From: Ruminococcus sp.
GTDB taxonomy: Bacteria > Bacillota > Clostridia > Oscillospirales > Ruminococcaceae
Length of the DNA: 64,000 nt
NCBI GenBank assembly: GCA_017460665.1
Contig: JAFUAO010000010.1
Coordinates: forward strand, 62,001 to 126,000
Reading direction: 5' to 3'
The notes under the pieces were generated by a model. The model ran no database searches. It was not told the origin of the DNA and saw nothing but the letters and a program-made list of their open reading frames with translations. Positions 51,198 through 59,282 of the stretch are shown piece after piece (positions within the stretch are counted from its first letter, which is position 1; every line of letters begins with the position of its first letter). The position numbers and the translations under genes were made by a program.

Positions 51198-52868
51198 ATG
51201 AGAAATAAATTTAAACGATCGAATGCTTTACTTGTTTTAGCGGTATTATTCCTTTTTTCAGGCTGCGGAAGTTATTCTGAGGAAACAGCTTCTGTCATGC
51301 AGGAAACAACAGACACTGCTGACACTGTGTCATCTGCAATAGTTCTTCCTGAAACCAACTATGATCTGGATCACACATATACAGTGCAGGATATTCGTGA
51401 TCTACAAGATTTTTTGCTTACAAGACCGACGGAGGAGGATTTGAGTGGCAAACCCTATGATCTGACCGGAGATGACCGCTGGGACGTTTTTGACCTATGC
51501 CTAATGAAACGTAAAGTAATAGAATCTATGAAGAAAAACGATGAGTCGCAGGTGCTTGTTGCATATTTCTCAAGAACAGGAAACACGGAGAAGATCGCTG
51601 AATACCTGATAGATATTACTGGGGCAGACAGCTATGTGATCGAAGCTGCTGTTCCTTATACTGATGAGGATATTCAGTATCAAAACGATTGTCGTGCAAA
51701 TCGTGAGCAGAACGATAAAACGGTTCGTCCTGAGATTGGCTCGTTTATTGACAGTATAGATAATTATGATACTATTTTCGTTGGTTTCCCGATATGGTGG
51801 GGACAGGAGCCTCGCATCATCGACACATTCTTTGAAAGCTATGATTTTACGGACAAAACGATCATTCCTTTCTGCACTTCACATAGTTCAGGTATCAGCA
51901 CAGCTGAAGGCAATATCAAGGCGCTCGGAATTGACTGCAAGGAAATCAAAGCCGGCAAACGCTTTTCAGCAGACAGTACCGAAAATGATGTTATGGAATG
52001 GTTGGACTCTGTGGGTCTATCGTTCGGTAACAGCGATAATGACTTCAACTTCAAAACAAAGACCGTACTGCTCAACAGCGGTTACGAAATGCCCATTATC
52101 GGGCTTGGCACATGGACACAGGACGATGATACTGCGGAAAATTCCGTCTACGAAGCTCTGAAAGACGGATACAGACTGATCGACACGGCGCAGTATTACG
52201 GAAATGAAACAGGTGTCGGCAAAGGCATTCAGAGGGCAATAGATGAGGGCATCGTTACCCGTGACGAAGTCTTTGTCACCACAAAGGTCATGCCGTCCAA
52301 CTATGAAAGAGCGTACAGCTCTATTGATGATTCTCTTGAGCGGCTTGGACTTGATTATATCGACCTGATGCTGATACATCAATCCGGCAGTAATGATACA
52401 GAGGTCTATAAGGCTCTGTGTCAAGGTGTCAAGGACGGAAAACTGCGGTCAATCGGTATTTCTAACTATTATACCCTTGAAGAATATGAGCGTGTCACAT
52501 CGGGCGGCGATATCAAGCCTGCGGTGGTGCAGAACGAAAATCACCCGTTTTATCAGAACACAGAGTTTCAAAAGGATATTGCCAAATACGGTACTGTTGT
52601 AGAATCATGGTATCCGTTCGGCGGCAGAGGGCATACTCAGGACTTGTTCGGCAATGAAACGATCATGGATATTGCCAAAGCTCACGGCAAGACCTCGGCA
52701 CAGATCATACTCCGCTGGCATTTGCAGGCAGGATATATCACGATCCCGGGCTCGCAAAATCCCGACCATATCCTTGAGAATTACAGTATCTTCGACTTTG
52801 AGCTGACAGATGCGGAAATGCAGAGAATGGCAGAGCTGCATACGGGACAGCGGTATGAAAACTGGTGA
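51198..52868 (+). CDS. lipoprotein: dockerin-like + flavodoxin + aldo/keto reductase fusion
   Basis: 556 residues with four parts. First is a lipoprotein signal with lipobox FSGC (C23). Second is a dockerin-like segment at 62-108, whose second repeat reads DLTGDDRWDVFDLCLMKRKV, close to Ruminococcus dockerins. Third is a flavodoxin domain at about 118-275 (AYFSRTGNTEKIAEYL, VGFPIWWGQEPR, CTSHSSGIS). Fourth is a complete aldo/keto reductase at about 285-556 with the catalytic set D329, Y334, K363 and H394. The reading frame is continuous, so the fusion is real. The signal implies a place outside the membrane, where NADPH for the reductase would be lacking; this conflict is unexplained. It belongs to the LysR-linked redox unit, before an NAD(P)H-dependent FMN reductase. 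Confidence 0.85.
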   Translation: MRNKFKRSNALLVLAVLFLFSGCGSYSEETASVMQETTDTADTVSSAIVLPETNYDLDHTYTVQDIRDLQDFLLTRPTEEDLSGKPYDLTGDDRWDVFDLCLMKRKVIESMKKNDESQVLVAYFSRTGNTEKIAEYLIDITGADSYVIEAAVPYTDEDIQYQNDCRANREQNDKTVRPEIGSFIDSIDNYDTIFVGFPIWWGQEPRIIDTFFESYDFTDKTIIPFCTSHSSGISTAEGNIKALGIDCKEIKAGKRFSADSTENDVMEWLDSVGLSFGNSDNDFNFKTKTVLLNSGYEMPIIGLGTWTQDDDTAENSVYEALKDGYRLIDTAQYYGNETGVGKGIQRAIDEGIVTRDEVFVTTKVMPSNYERAYSSIDDSLERLGLDYIDLMLIHQSGSNDTEVYKALCQGVKDGKLRSIGISNYYTLEEYERVTSGGDIKPAVVQNENHPFYQNTEFQKDIAKYGTVVESWYPFGGRGHTQDLFGNETIMDIAKAHGKTSAQIILRWHLQAGYITIPGSQNPDHILENYSIFDFELTDAEMQRMAELHTGQRYENW

Positions 52869-52901
52869 GAATACAATGGAATGCTTAATGGAGGGAATCA
52901 A

Positions 52902-53528
52902 ATGAAAGTATTGATCTTGAATGGAAGTCCTCATGCAAATGGAAACACAGCGATCGCTGTCAATGAGCTTGTCAAAACTTTTGAAGCCCAGGGCGTAGAA
53001 GCTGAGATCTGTCATATCGGAAGCAAGGACATCAGGGGCTGTATTGCCTGTCAAAAGTGTGCAGAGCTTGGCAGGTGCGCTTTCAATGATGCTGTCAATG
53101 AGCTTGCACCTGAGTTTGAAGCTGCTGACGGTCTTGTGGTCGCTTCACCTGTGTATTATGGTTCGGCAAATGCTACGCTCATAGCCTGTCTTGACCGACT
53201 GTTTTACAGCACACATTTCGATAAGACGATGAAGGTGGGTGCAAGTGTTGTAGTCGCAAGGCGCGGCGGGTGTTCCGCAACATTTGATGAGCTGAACAAG
53301 TATTTCACCATAAGCAATATGCCTGTCGCTTCAAGCCAGTATTGGAACAGTGTTCACGGCAGAGAGTCCGGTGAGGCGGAAAAGGATGCCGAGGGCTTGC
53401 AGACAATGCGTACTCTTGCAAACAATATGAGCTTTCTGATAAAGGCGATCGCCCTTGGTAAGAAGCAGTTTGGTCTGCCGGAAAAAGAACAGTGGCAGCC
53501 GACACATTTTATCAGGGACGATCTTTGA
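52902..53528 (+). CDS. NAD(P)H-dependent FMN reductase-family protein
   Basis: 208 residues of the flavodoxin-like fold: KVLILNGSPHANGNT is the FMN phosphate loop, CIACQKCAELGRCAFND a conserved Cys-rich segment seen in the iron-sulfur flavoprotein-like class, and ASPVYYGSANATL the second flavin loop. It probably reduces FMN, quinones or other small acceptors and is the last gene of the LysR-controlled redox unit. I use the ATG at 52902 (GGAGG seven bases before) instead of one 7 codons upstream. Confidence 0.9.
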   Translation: MKVLILNGSPHANGNTAIAVNELVKTFEAQGVEAEICHIGSKDIRGCIACQKCAELGRCAFNDAVNELAPEFEAADGLVVASPVYYGSANATLIACLDRLFYSTHFDKTMKVGASVVVARRGGCSATFDELNKYFTISNMPVASSQYWNSVHGRESGEAEKDAEGLQTMRTLANNMSFLIKAIALGKKQFGLPEKEQWQPTHFIRDDL

Positions 53529-53624
53529 AACCAATAAGTCCTCCACAAATTAAAACCAACATTGTGGAGCATACCACAATTGGCACTTACCCTATTGGAA
53601 CTTATTATCTCACAGTAAGCTCTC

Positions 53625-53715
53625 GGAAACGCCCTGCAAGCGTTTCTGAGGGCTTTCTTTTTCAGACGGTTAAGTTTACGCTCCGCAGGCTCGGACGGTG
53701 CTGTGGGGTTTCTCC
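53625..53715 (+). repeat. non-coding repeat with hairpin, copy 1
   Basis: The stretch from CGTTTCTGAGGGCTTTC (about 53647) to GGGGTTTCT (about 53715) closely matches 60053-60125. It contains a GAAACGC/GCGTTTC hairpin that may end the preceding transcript. Between 53529 and 53625 there is only a short ATTGTGG/CCACAAT dyad. Confidence 0.75.
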
Positions 53716-53734
53716 GTCCCGATGACAGCTATTA

Positions 53735-54116
53735 TCAAGCAGAGGTCGGCTCGGCAATGCCGTGCGTGGCTTCATACTCCCTCACACGGCGGTAAAAGAT
53801 ATTTGCCGACAAGCCCATTCTCCGCATAAAGTCTCTGCCCGTGATGTTCTTTGCTCTTTATTCCCCATAGAGCTGACCGAACTTCGTCCAGTCGATCGGG
53901 GTGGGCTTTCTGCCCTTGTACTTGCCCCTTGCCTTAGCGATCTCGATGCCCTCACGCACATAGTCAAGCATAGCATGAAGCTGTGGACGGTCTGCGCTCG
54001 CTCCTGACAGCTTTTCAGAGAAGATACGGCGGGGCCTGATAGTCGCACATGATCTCCTGCTGACGGGCTGTCTCCTGATGTTCCGTAGAAACACGGATAT
54101 AACCTATTCTGCTCAT
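53735..54116 (-). pseudogene. serine recombinase (resolvase/invertase) remnant with internal deletion
   Basis: From the ATG at 54116 the frame begins MSRIGYIRVSTEHQETARQQ, the resolvase catalytic start with its Ser, then stops after about 33 codons. Further on, in shifted frames, come RPQLHAMLDYVREGIEIAKA, RGKYKGRKPTPIDWTKFGQL and FMRRMGLSANIFYRRVREYE. The chain jumps from the catalytic LDYVREG directly to the C-terminal EGIEIAK. About 80 residues (rest of the catalytic domain and the long helix start) are therefore missing, apparently deleted between two similar REG/KEG sites. Not functional. Confidence 0.85.
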
Positions 54117-54150
54117 AGTTGTTGTTTCCTTTCTTTTTGTTGATTTATGG

Positions 54151-54179
54151 TTGACTTATTGGCGGTGATGATGTATAAT
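54151..54179 (+). promoter_or_regulatory. promoter of small membrane protein gene
   Basis: TTGACT (54151-54156), 17-bp spacer, TATAAT (54174-54179). Confidence 0.8.
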
Positions 54180-54239
54180 AATACATAAGATGAGATCCTC
54201 AATATAGGTTAAGGATAGAAGCCTCATGGAGGTACTTAA

Positions 54240-54746
54240 ATGAAAGTCAAGCGAAAGTACCGATTTGTTATTGCAGTAATACTGATGATTGTGATAATAT
54301 CCATACCTGTAATTATTCAATTCTTGTATCACACACCATATCGCTACTGTGAGAATTGCTTACAATCAAACAAAGAATACTTTGATGCACTTCCAACGTA
54401 TATTAGAAATAACGGTCTTAATGGTATAGTTTACCTCAATGACGAAAACACTCCCAAAGAAATAAGAGATATACTTGATAGCTTAAACAAGCAATATCAA
54501 AAAGATAGCGATTTTCCCGTATTCACTGTAATTGAGATTTATAATGACAAAAATGGAAACTTAGCTATTTCTATTCAAGCAAAGAAAGATAAGTTGAAAA
54601 ACGGCAATGGGATAGAAACCCCTGATATAAGATGTTATTCTCTTGTATATGTTGAGCCAAATTACACTGGCAGTATTCACGCAAAAGATAAAGCACCATT
54701 CTATGATAACTGGCGTACATGGTCATCAGATATGTATTCGGGTTAG
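54240..54746 (+). CDS. hypothetical membrane-anchored or exported protein
   Basis: 168 residues. One N-terminal hydrophobic helix (about 8-29) after a Lys/Arg-rich start, then a soluble domain of about 135 residues with two nearby Cys (YCENCLQ). No family recognised. The gene is AT-rich like the one at 44699 and has its own consensus promoter (54151) and terminator (54764). It is inserted among element remnants, so it is probably cargo. Confidence 0.65.
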   Translation: MKVKRKYRFVIAVILMIVIISIPVIIQFLYHTPYRYCENCLQSNKEYFDALPTYIRNNGLNGIVYLNDENTPKEIRDILDSLNKQYQKDSDFPVFTVIEIYNDKNGNLAISIQAKKDKLKNGNGIETPDIRCYSLVYVEPNYTGSIHAKDKAPFYDNWRTWSSDMYSG

Positions 54747-54763
54747 TTTTATGATCTATATGG

Positions 54764-54798
54764 ACGGCAAGGAGAAAAGCTCTCCCGGCCGTATTTTT
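54764..54798 (+). terminator. terminator
   Basis: Stem ACGGC-GGAGA with TCTCC-GGCCGT, two-base internal bulges, followed by ATTTTTATT. Confidence 0.75.
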
Positions 54799-55023
54799 AT
54801 TCAAGCTGATTTTTCTTTCTTTTGGCAGCCTGTTCGTTCTGTAAGTAGCGGTCGAGCGTTTTTTTGCTCTGCCGCTTTTTCTGTATCTGCTGTGCAAGCC
54901 TGTCCGCTTCCTTCTTGTAAAAATTGTACTCGGCTGAACTCTGTGCGTACTGCTCTCGGAGTTTGGTCTGCCTTTCTTTCAAATACTGGGCGGTCGGGAT
55001 TTTCTTGTCGGGAAACAGCTCTT
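54797..55023 (-). pseudogene. relaxase (mobilisation protein) C-terminal fragment
   Basis: About 75 residues of coding sequence, KELFPDKKIPTAQYLKERQT through QIQKKRQSKKTLDRYLQNEQ and a Lys-rich end, match the coiled-coil C-terminal tail of Mob/VirD2-type relaxases on Firmicute elements. The N-terminal catalytic part is absent. The similarity stops exactly where the 275-bp repeat copy begins (55024), so the relaxase gene was cut by the event that placed that repeat here. The frame stays open a little further into the repeat by chance. Confidence 0.65.
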
Positions 55024-55298
55024 TTACCTTAAAAACGAAAGGACTAATACAAATGATCGATGCGATGTACAATTACAGACAAGGCGATATTCACTCCGCT
55101 GAGTTTTCTGACGAGTTTAACAAGCTCTGCATCCCCTTTGAAAATTCTCTGAGCGAGGAGCAGATCGATATGTTCCACAAGATCCTCGACTGCGTGAGCG
55201 ATACCGCCGCTGCTGAGCTGAGAGCTGCGTATAAGGTCGGCTTCAAGGGCGGTGCGACTATGATGCAGAAAATTCAGGACTAATACAATCACAACATA
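55024..55298 (+). repeat. 275-bp direct repeat, copy 2
   Basis: Second copy of 48797-49071, same orientation. Its left edge abuts the truncated relaxase. The two copies bracket 6.2 kb holding the LysR redox unit and the resolvase remnant. Confidence 0.95.
55053..55283 (+). CDS. small helical protein, DUF6809-like, copy 2
   Basis: 76 residues, differing from the copy at 48826 by D7N, N12D and V40M only. The ribosome site is identical. The almost unchanged second copy points to a recent duplication or to gene conversion. Function unknown. Confidence 0.7.
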   Translation: MIDAMYNYRQGDIHSAEFSDEFNKLCIPFENSLSEEQIDMFHKILDCVSDTAAAELRAAYKVGFKGGATMMQKIQD

Positions 55299-55323
55299 GC
55301 CCTATATTGTTCATATATGCAAA

Positions 55324-55358
55324 AATCCCAAACCCGAAATAAAATCGGATCTGGGATT
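55324..55358 (-). terminator. terminator of the peptide-modification operon
   Basis: Minus-strand stem AATCCCA-A-CCGA with TCGG-T-TGGGATT, followed by TTTTTG, 10 bases beyond the stop of the sirtuin gene. Confidence 0.8.
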
Positions 55359-55367
55359 CAGATCACA

Positions 55368-56216
55368 CTATTTTATTTTTGACAGCACCTCATGAATATC
55401 CCCATTGATCAGAATACTCTTCTCCGCTATCTCGTCGGGCGCATACGCTTCTCCGTAATTCAAGCAAGCGTAAGTAGCTTTGGGGTTCTGAGCTGTCATT
55501 TTCCAGAATGGATATTTGATGATAACAGGCGTATTGTAGCCCACACCAAGCTCCAAAAACAGGATATGCTGTCCATTGTGGGTTTTCAGAAAATCATCAT
55601 ATCGCTCTGCTGCCTTATGCCAGCCCTCGTCCTCGACAAACTTATCATCGCTTCGTAAATTCATCGTCATGGGCTTACCGCATTTCGGACATTTCGGTAT
55701 CAGATCAGAAGGTATCTTCATATCCTCCTGAAACTCGATCATGTCCTTGACTTGTGTCTTATTGTCATAGGTCTGATCGTGGCATGGCTCGGAGCATTGG
55801 AACAGTCCATAATCGCCCTGCGTGTAAAAGAGCCGGCTCTTGTCAAAGCCTGCCTTCTGAAATTGGTGGTCAACATTCGTGGTGATAACAAAATAATCCT
55901 TGTCTTTCACAAGCTCAAACAGCGCCTTGTAAGTGCCGTTGTCAATGTCCATATAGCGGTTGCACCAGATGAAGCGTGACCAGTACGCCCACATTTCCTC
56001 CTGCGTTTCAAAGGGGAAGAAACCGCCTGTATACATATCGTGAAATCCATATTTCGCTTCATGATCCGAGAAGAAACGCTCGAAGCGTTCGCCCGAATAG
56101 GTGAAGCCTGCGGCGGTGGAAAGTCCTGCTCCTGCACCGATCACGATTGCGTCCGCCGTTTCAATTACCTTTTTCAATTGCTCGATCGCTGCGGAATCAT
56201 CTCTTGTAATACTCAT
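55368..56216 (-). CDS. SirTM-like sirtuin (probable protein ADP-ribosyltransferase)
   Basis: 282 residues of the SIR2 fold. NAD-binding motifs: GAGAGLSTAAGFTYSG (28-43) and TTNVDHQF (112-119, N114 and D116). A zinc site is formed by CSEPC (141-145) and CPKCGKP (176-182). At the place of the catalytic His of deacetylases stands Gln (YTQGDYG, Q133). This Gln with the preceding Asn is the hallmark I recall for class M sirtuins, which ADP-ribosylate a lipoylated carrier and lack deacetylase action. The usual SirTM partners (macrodomain protein, GcvH-like carrier, LplA2) are absent here. Instead it is the last gene of an operon with a Cys-rich peptide and a radical SAM enzyme, starting 14 bases after the DUF1848 gene. 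Its substrate may therefore be different. Confidence 0.85.
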   Translation of the reverse strand: MSITRDDSAAIEQLKKVIETADAIVIGAGAGLSTAAGFTYSGERFERFFSDHEAKYGFHDMYTGGFFPFETQEEMWAYWSRFIWCNRYMDIDNGTYKALFELVKDKDYFVITTNVDHQFQKAGFDKSRLFYTQGDYGLFQCSEPCHDQTYDNKTQVKDMIEFQEDMKIPSDLIPKCPKCGKPMTMNLRSDDKFVEDEGWHKAAERYDDFLKTHNGQHILFLELGVGYNTPVIIKYPFWKMTAQNPKATYACLNYGEAYAPDEIAEKSILINGDIHEVLSKIK

Positions 56217-56230
56217 GTCTACTCCCTCTT

Positions 56231-57157
56231 TCAGAATAAAGTCATCTGACCGTCTATCCAGCTTTCCTGCTTCGCCTGATGAATGACCTCGCCCTCCTGC
56301 AAATTCCCCACAAGAAAGGGAGAATTGGGATCGTGAAGCTGCATATTCCGCCTGACATTTTCGTGGTTATAATTAGCATAGCAATAGCGGCAGAGGTGTC
56401 CACAGGTATCGTAAGCACCAATATCCGTTCCGAGAACACAGGCACATTCTGCCCTCTGCGATTTCTTTTTCGGTACATTCAGATGAGAGCCTATCGCCGT
56501 TTCAAAGGTCTGCTGAGTCATACAGCCGCTGCAGTCCACACCGTAAGGTGCAAGGTCTGTTCCCTCGGCGCAGGCTTTTATCGTAATGCCGTAACGACTG
56601 CCGATCTCCGCAAAGTTCTTGCCTATGTTGATACGCTCCTGCTGTGTGACCGTCCGAGCCTGCGGAAAGTTACGCTTGACCTTTTCGTAGAGGTCAATGA
56701 AGCTGATCACGCAGACTTTTGTATATCCTGAAAGTGTTTTGCACATCTGCTCAAAGTCGAATATATGGCGCTCAAGGGTGTAGGTGCTGTCAATGAAGAT
56801 CGGATCATATCGCCACCCTACACAGTCCGCACCAAGCGTTTTTGAGAGAGTTATAAAGTCCTGCATTACCTTTTCTTTCGGCGGAACATTCGGCTCTACA
56901 TCTCTGCCATAGGGCGTGATCGTGACAAACCAATACTGATGATATGCTTTCAACTCGTCAAGGCGCTTCAGCATCGGTTCAGGGTCCTTCGTGCAGAAAG
57001 CAAGGCAGTCCACCACATCGGGGTTCAGCTCATAGCGTGTGATCCAGTCGGGGCGATAAGGGTTTCGCACCAACACAAAGCCAGCCCGTATCCTGTTCAT
57101 AAACCACTCGGAATAAAATGCAGGAATATCCGTCCGCATACCTGTGTTGATGATCAT
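56231..57157 (-). CDS. DUF1848 Fe-S cluster protein (radical SAM-like)
   Basis: 308 residues. DUF1848 proteins resemble the spore photoproduct lyase/radical SAM group but carry their Cys at the C-terminus. Here VDCSGCMTQQT and TCGHLCRYCYANYN provide them; CxxxCxxC fits a 4Fe-4S site. The N-terminal IINTGMRTDIPAFYSEWFMN and VRNPYRPDWITRYEL are typical family segments. Function is unknown; a redox or radical step on a nucleotide or peptide is possible. The ATG at 57157 is preferred over a GTG three codons upstream. It sits between the oxidoreductase and sirtuin genes on one transcript. Confidence 0.85.
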   Translation of the reverse strand: MIINTGMRTDIPAFYSEWFMNRIRAGFVLVRNPYRPDWITRYELNPDVVDCLAFCTKDPEPMLKRLDELKAYHQYWFVTITPYGRDVEPNVPPKEKVMQDFITLSKTLGADCVGWRYDPIFIDSTYTLERHIFDFEQMCKTLSGYTKVCVISFIDLYEKVKRNFPQARTVTQQERINIGKNFAEIGSRYGITIKACAEGTDLAPYGVDCSGCMTQQTFETAIGSHLNVPKKKSQRAECACVLGTDIGAYDTCGHLCRYCYANYNHENVRRNMQLHDPNSPFLVGNLQEGEVIHQAKQESWIDGQMTLF

Positions 57158-57192
57158 GTCCCTCACCGTCCTTTCTGCCTATTATATCATAT

Positions 57193-58140
57193 CTATGGCA
57201 TTTTTACAACTATTTTCCCATTCACCTTGCCGCTGTCAAGAGCGATGCAGGCTTCACGGATATGCTCAAAGTCAAAGCATTCCCCGAAGCAAGGCTCTAA
57301 TTTATGCTCGTTCAGAAATGCGAATATTTCATCAACGGTCTGCTGTGTGGGATAGTTTGAGAAAAATCCCGTGAGATAAACTCCGTTTGGTATCTCCTTG
57401 ATCGGATCAAAGCCGTCAAGGGTATAGACACCGCCCAGCAGTCCCGTATGGCAGACGATACCGCCCCTCACCATACAGCGGAGCGTGTCACGGATAGACT
57501 TTGCTCCTACAAGCTCCAAAGCCTTTGTTACTTTGACCTTGCCTGCCAGAGTGCCGTCATCAATTACAGCTTCATCGGCATTGGAGATCAGCGGCAGCTT
57601 GCTTTCCCTGTGCGTAGTGGCGATCACCTTACAGCCGAGAGCCTTTGCGATCTGTATCGCCGCATAGCCGAGAGCGCAGGTCGCACCCCTTATAAGAAGT
57701 GTGTCATTCGGCTGCAAATGCAGGCACTCAAACAGCGAACCCCATGCCGTAAAATATGTTTCGGGAACAGCCGCAAGGCGCTCCCACGGCAGATCGCTGT
57801 CAATGGCAAAAACATGATGTGCAGGGAGCAGGGCATATTCGGCATAGCTCCCGTTGAAGCTCCTGCCCATACCTCCCATAAGAGCTATCACTTTCTGTCC
57901 CTTTTGAAAATCGGTGTCGGAGGGGTCTGCGATCTCGCCCACGCACTCAATGCCCGGAACGATAGGCTTTTGGATATAGTCGGCTTTTATCTCCAACAGA
58001 CGGAGTATCTGCTCGGAATGGTTCATGCCGAATGCTTTGACTTTTACAAGCACCCAGCCCGACTTGACTTCGGGAACGGGTATCTCTGTGATTGCAACTT
58101 CCTCGGCAGGGGTTATTTTATCGATAGAAACAGCTTTCAT
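57193..58140 (-). CDS. MDR-family NAD(P)H:quinone oxidoreductase-like
   Basis: 315-residue medium-chain dehydrogenase/reductase of the zinc-free quinone oxidoreductase class. A GroES-like N-terminal domain (AFGMNHSEQILRLLE, PIVPGIECVGEI) precedes a Rossmann domain with the nucleotide motif RGATCALGYAAIQIAKALG. The structural zinc Cys cluster of alcohol dehydrogenases is absent. It could reduce an enone, quinone or dehydro-residue in the modified peptide; that link is inferred from the operon. Its ATG follows the radical SAM stop by one base (TAATATG), so translation is coupled. Confidence 0.88.
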   Translation of the reverse strand: MKAVSIDKITPAEEVAITEIPVPEVKSGWVLVKVKAFGMNHSEQILRLLEIKADYIQKPIVPGIECVGEIADPSDTDFQKGQKVIALMGGMGRSFNGSYAEYALLPAHHVFAIDSDLPWERLAAVPETYFTAWGSLFECLHLQPNDTLLIRGATCALGYAAIQIAKALGCKVIATTHRESKLPLISNADEAVIDDGTLAGKVKVTKALELVGAKSIRDTLRCMVRGGIVCHTGLLGGVYTLDGFDPIKEIPNGVYLTGFFSNYPTQQTVDEIFAFLNEHKLEPCFGECFDFEHIREACIALDSGKVNGKIVVKMP

Positions 58141-58141
58141 A

Positions 58142-59182
58142 TTAGCCTACCTCCTTCCAGCACTGCGGGTCGGGTGCATACATATTGCCTGTGTAGCCGA
58201 ATGTCACGGCAGGACAGCCACGGCAATAGCCCCGAAGCTCGCATTTTGCGCATTTCTCAAATTTATCAAACTGTCTGTATTCTTCTAAGTCTGCACCTGT
58301 GAACAGGTCATACATTGAAGTCTCAAACACATTTCCTATCTTGCTTTCCATTCTGCGGCAGGCATACACATCGCCTGTCGGCAAAATCGTCATGTGACCG
58401 ATAGCACAATGGCAGCCGTCATAGACCATATCGGTGTTATGGTTTTCAGGTATTTTGAAAAGCCCCTGCTCGTAGAGGTAGAGCGTCCACAGGTGGTCTT
58501 TATACTGAAATGTGGTCTTGCAGCCGTTTTGTTTATGGTGCTGAAATTTCTTGTAGCACATATCGAGGAAATCACGGTAGACGGTCGGCTCGATATGGTA
58601 TTCCTCCGACTTCTGACCGCTTGTGGGGCAGTACCGCCCGAATGCGAACACATCAACATTCTTCTCTGCCACAAGGTCGATAAGCTGCGGAAAATCGCCC
58701 ATATTCATGCTTGATACCGTGAACATAATAGCGCAGTACATACCCGAATTTTTGATGTAGTCTATCGCTTTCAGCGTGGTCTGAAACGAGCCAGGCTTGC
58801 GGAACAGATCGTGCATATCCTCCATGCCGTCAAGGGATAGCTGATATTTACGGCAGCCGTGATCGTAGAGCTTCTGACAGACTTCATCATTCAAATGAAA
58901 CGGATTGCCAAGAATAGCCCATGTGATGCCTTTTTCTTTCAGAAGCTCGGCAAGTTTCCAGAAATCACGGTGCAGTATCGGATCACCGCCTGTGATATAA
59001 AAATAGGTCGTCCGACCGAGCTTGTCACACATATCCTCACAGCTCTCCACAACCTTACGCATATCCTCCCACTTCATTTCGGTAAGAGCCTTGCAGTTGT
59101 CCTCTGCGAAGATGTAGCAATGCTTGCACCGTTGGTCGCAAGTGTCGGTGATGTGCCACTGAAAAGCAAAATATGGTTTCAT
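58142..59182 (-). CDS. radical SAM/SPASM peptide maturase, ACGX system
   Basis: 346 residues. The radical SAM cluster is CDQRCKHC (C15, C19, C22) with the GGDP SAM-binding motif near residue 66. A C-terminal SPASM domain has the Cys set CHCAIGH, YACRRME, CAKCELRGYCRGCPA and a last Cys in DPQCWKE for two auxiliary 4Fe-4S clusters. Such enzymes form thioether or other cross-links in ribosomal peptides. The peptide encoded just upstream has repeated ACGx motifs, which is the pairing named the ACGX system in protein family collections (from memory). AAAAGGAGGACACCGAG precedes the ATG at 59182. The enzyme probably modifies the Cys of that peptide. Confidence 0.88.
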   Translation of the reverse strand: MKPYFAFQWHITDTCDQRCKHCYIFAEDNCKALTEMKWEDMRKVVESCEDMCDKLGRTTYFYITGGDPILHRDFWKLAELLKEKGITWAILGNPFHLNDEVCQKLYDHGCRKYQLSLDGMEDMHDLFRKPGSFQTTLKAIDYIKNSGMYCAIMFTVSSMNMGDFPQLIDLVAEKNVDVFAFGRYCPTSGQKSEEYHIEPTVYRDFLDMCYKKFQHHKQNGCKTTFQYKDHLWTLYLYEQGLFKIPENHNTDMVYDGCHCAIGHMTILPTGDVYACRRMESKIGNVFETSMYDLFTGADLEEYRQFDKFEKCAKCELRGYCRGCPAVTFGYTGNMYAPDPQCWKEVG

Positions 59183-59203
59183 CTCGGTGTCCTCCTTTTA
59201 GAT

Positions 59204-59262
59204 GTTAGAGATTAGAGGTTAGAAGTTAGAGATCAGAGGTAAGACTCTTACATCTTACCTCT
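59204..59262 (-). repeat. heptamer repeats and hairpin between precursor and maturase genes
   Basis: On the plus strand six consecutive 7-base units (GTTAGAG and variants: ATTAGAG, GTTAGAA, GTTAGAG, ATCAGAG, GTAAGAC) fill 59204-59245. The last units pair with the following TCTTACCTCT to form a 10-bp hairpin (59235-59244 with 59253-59262). In the minus-strand transcript the hairpin lies after the peptide stop and the repeats lead into the GGAGG of the radical SAM gene. Confidence 0.85.
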
Positions 59263-59282
59263 AACCTCTTGCTTCCTCCGAT

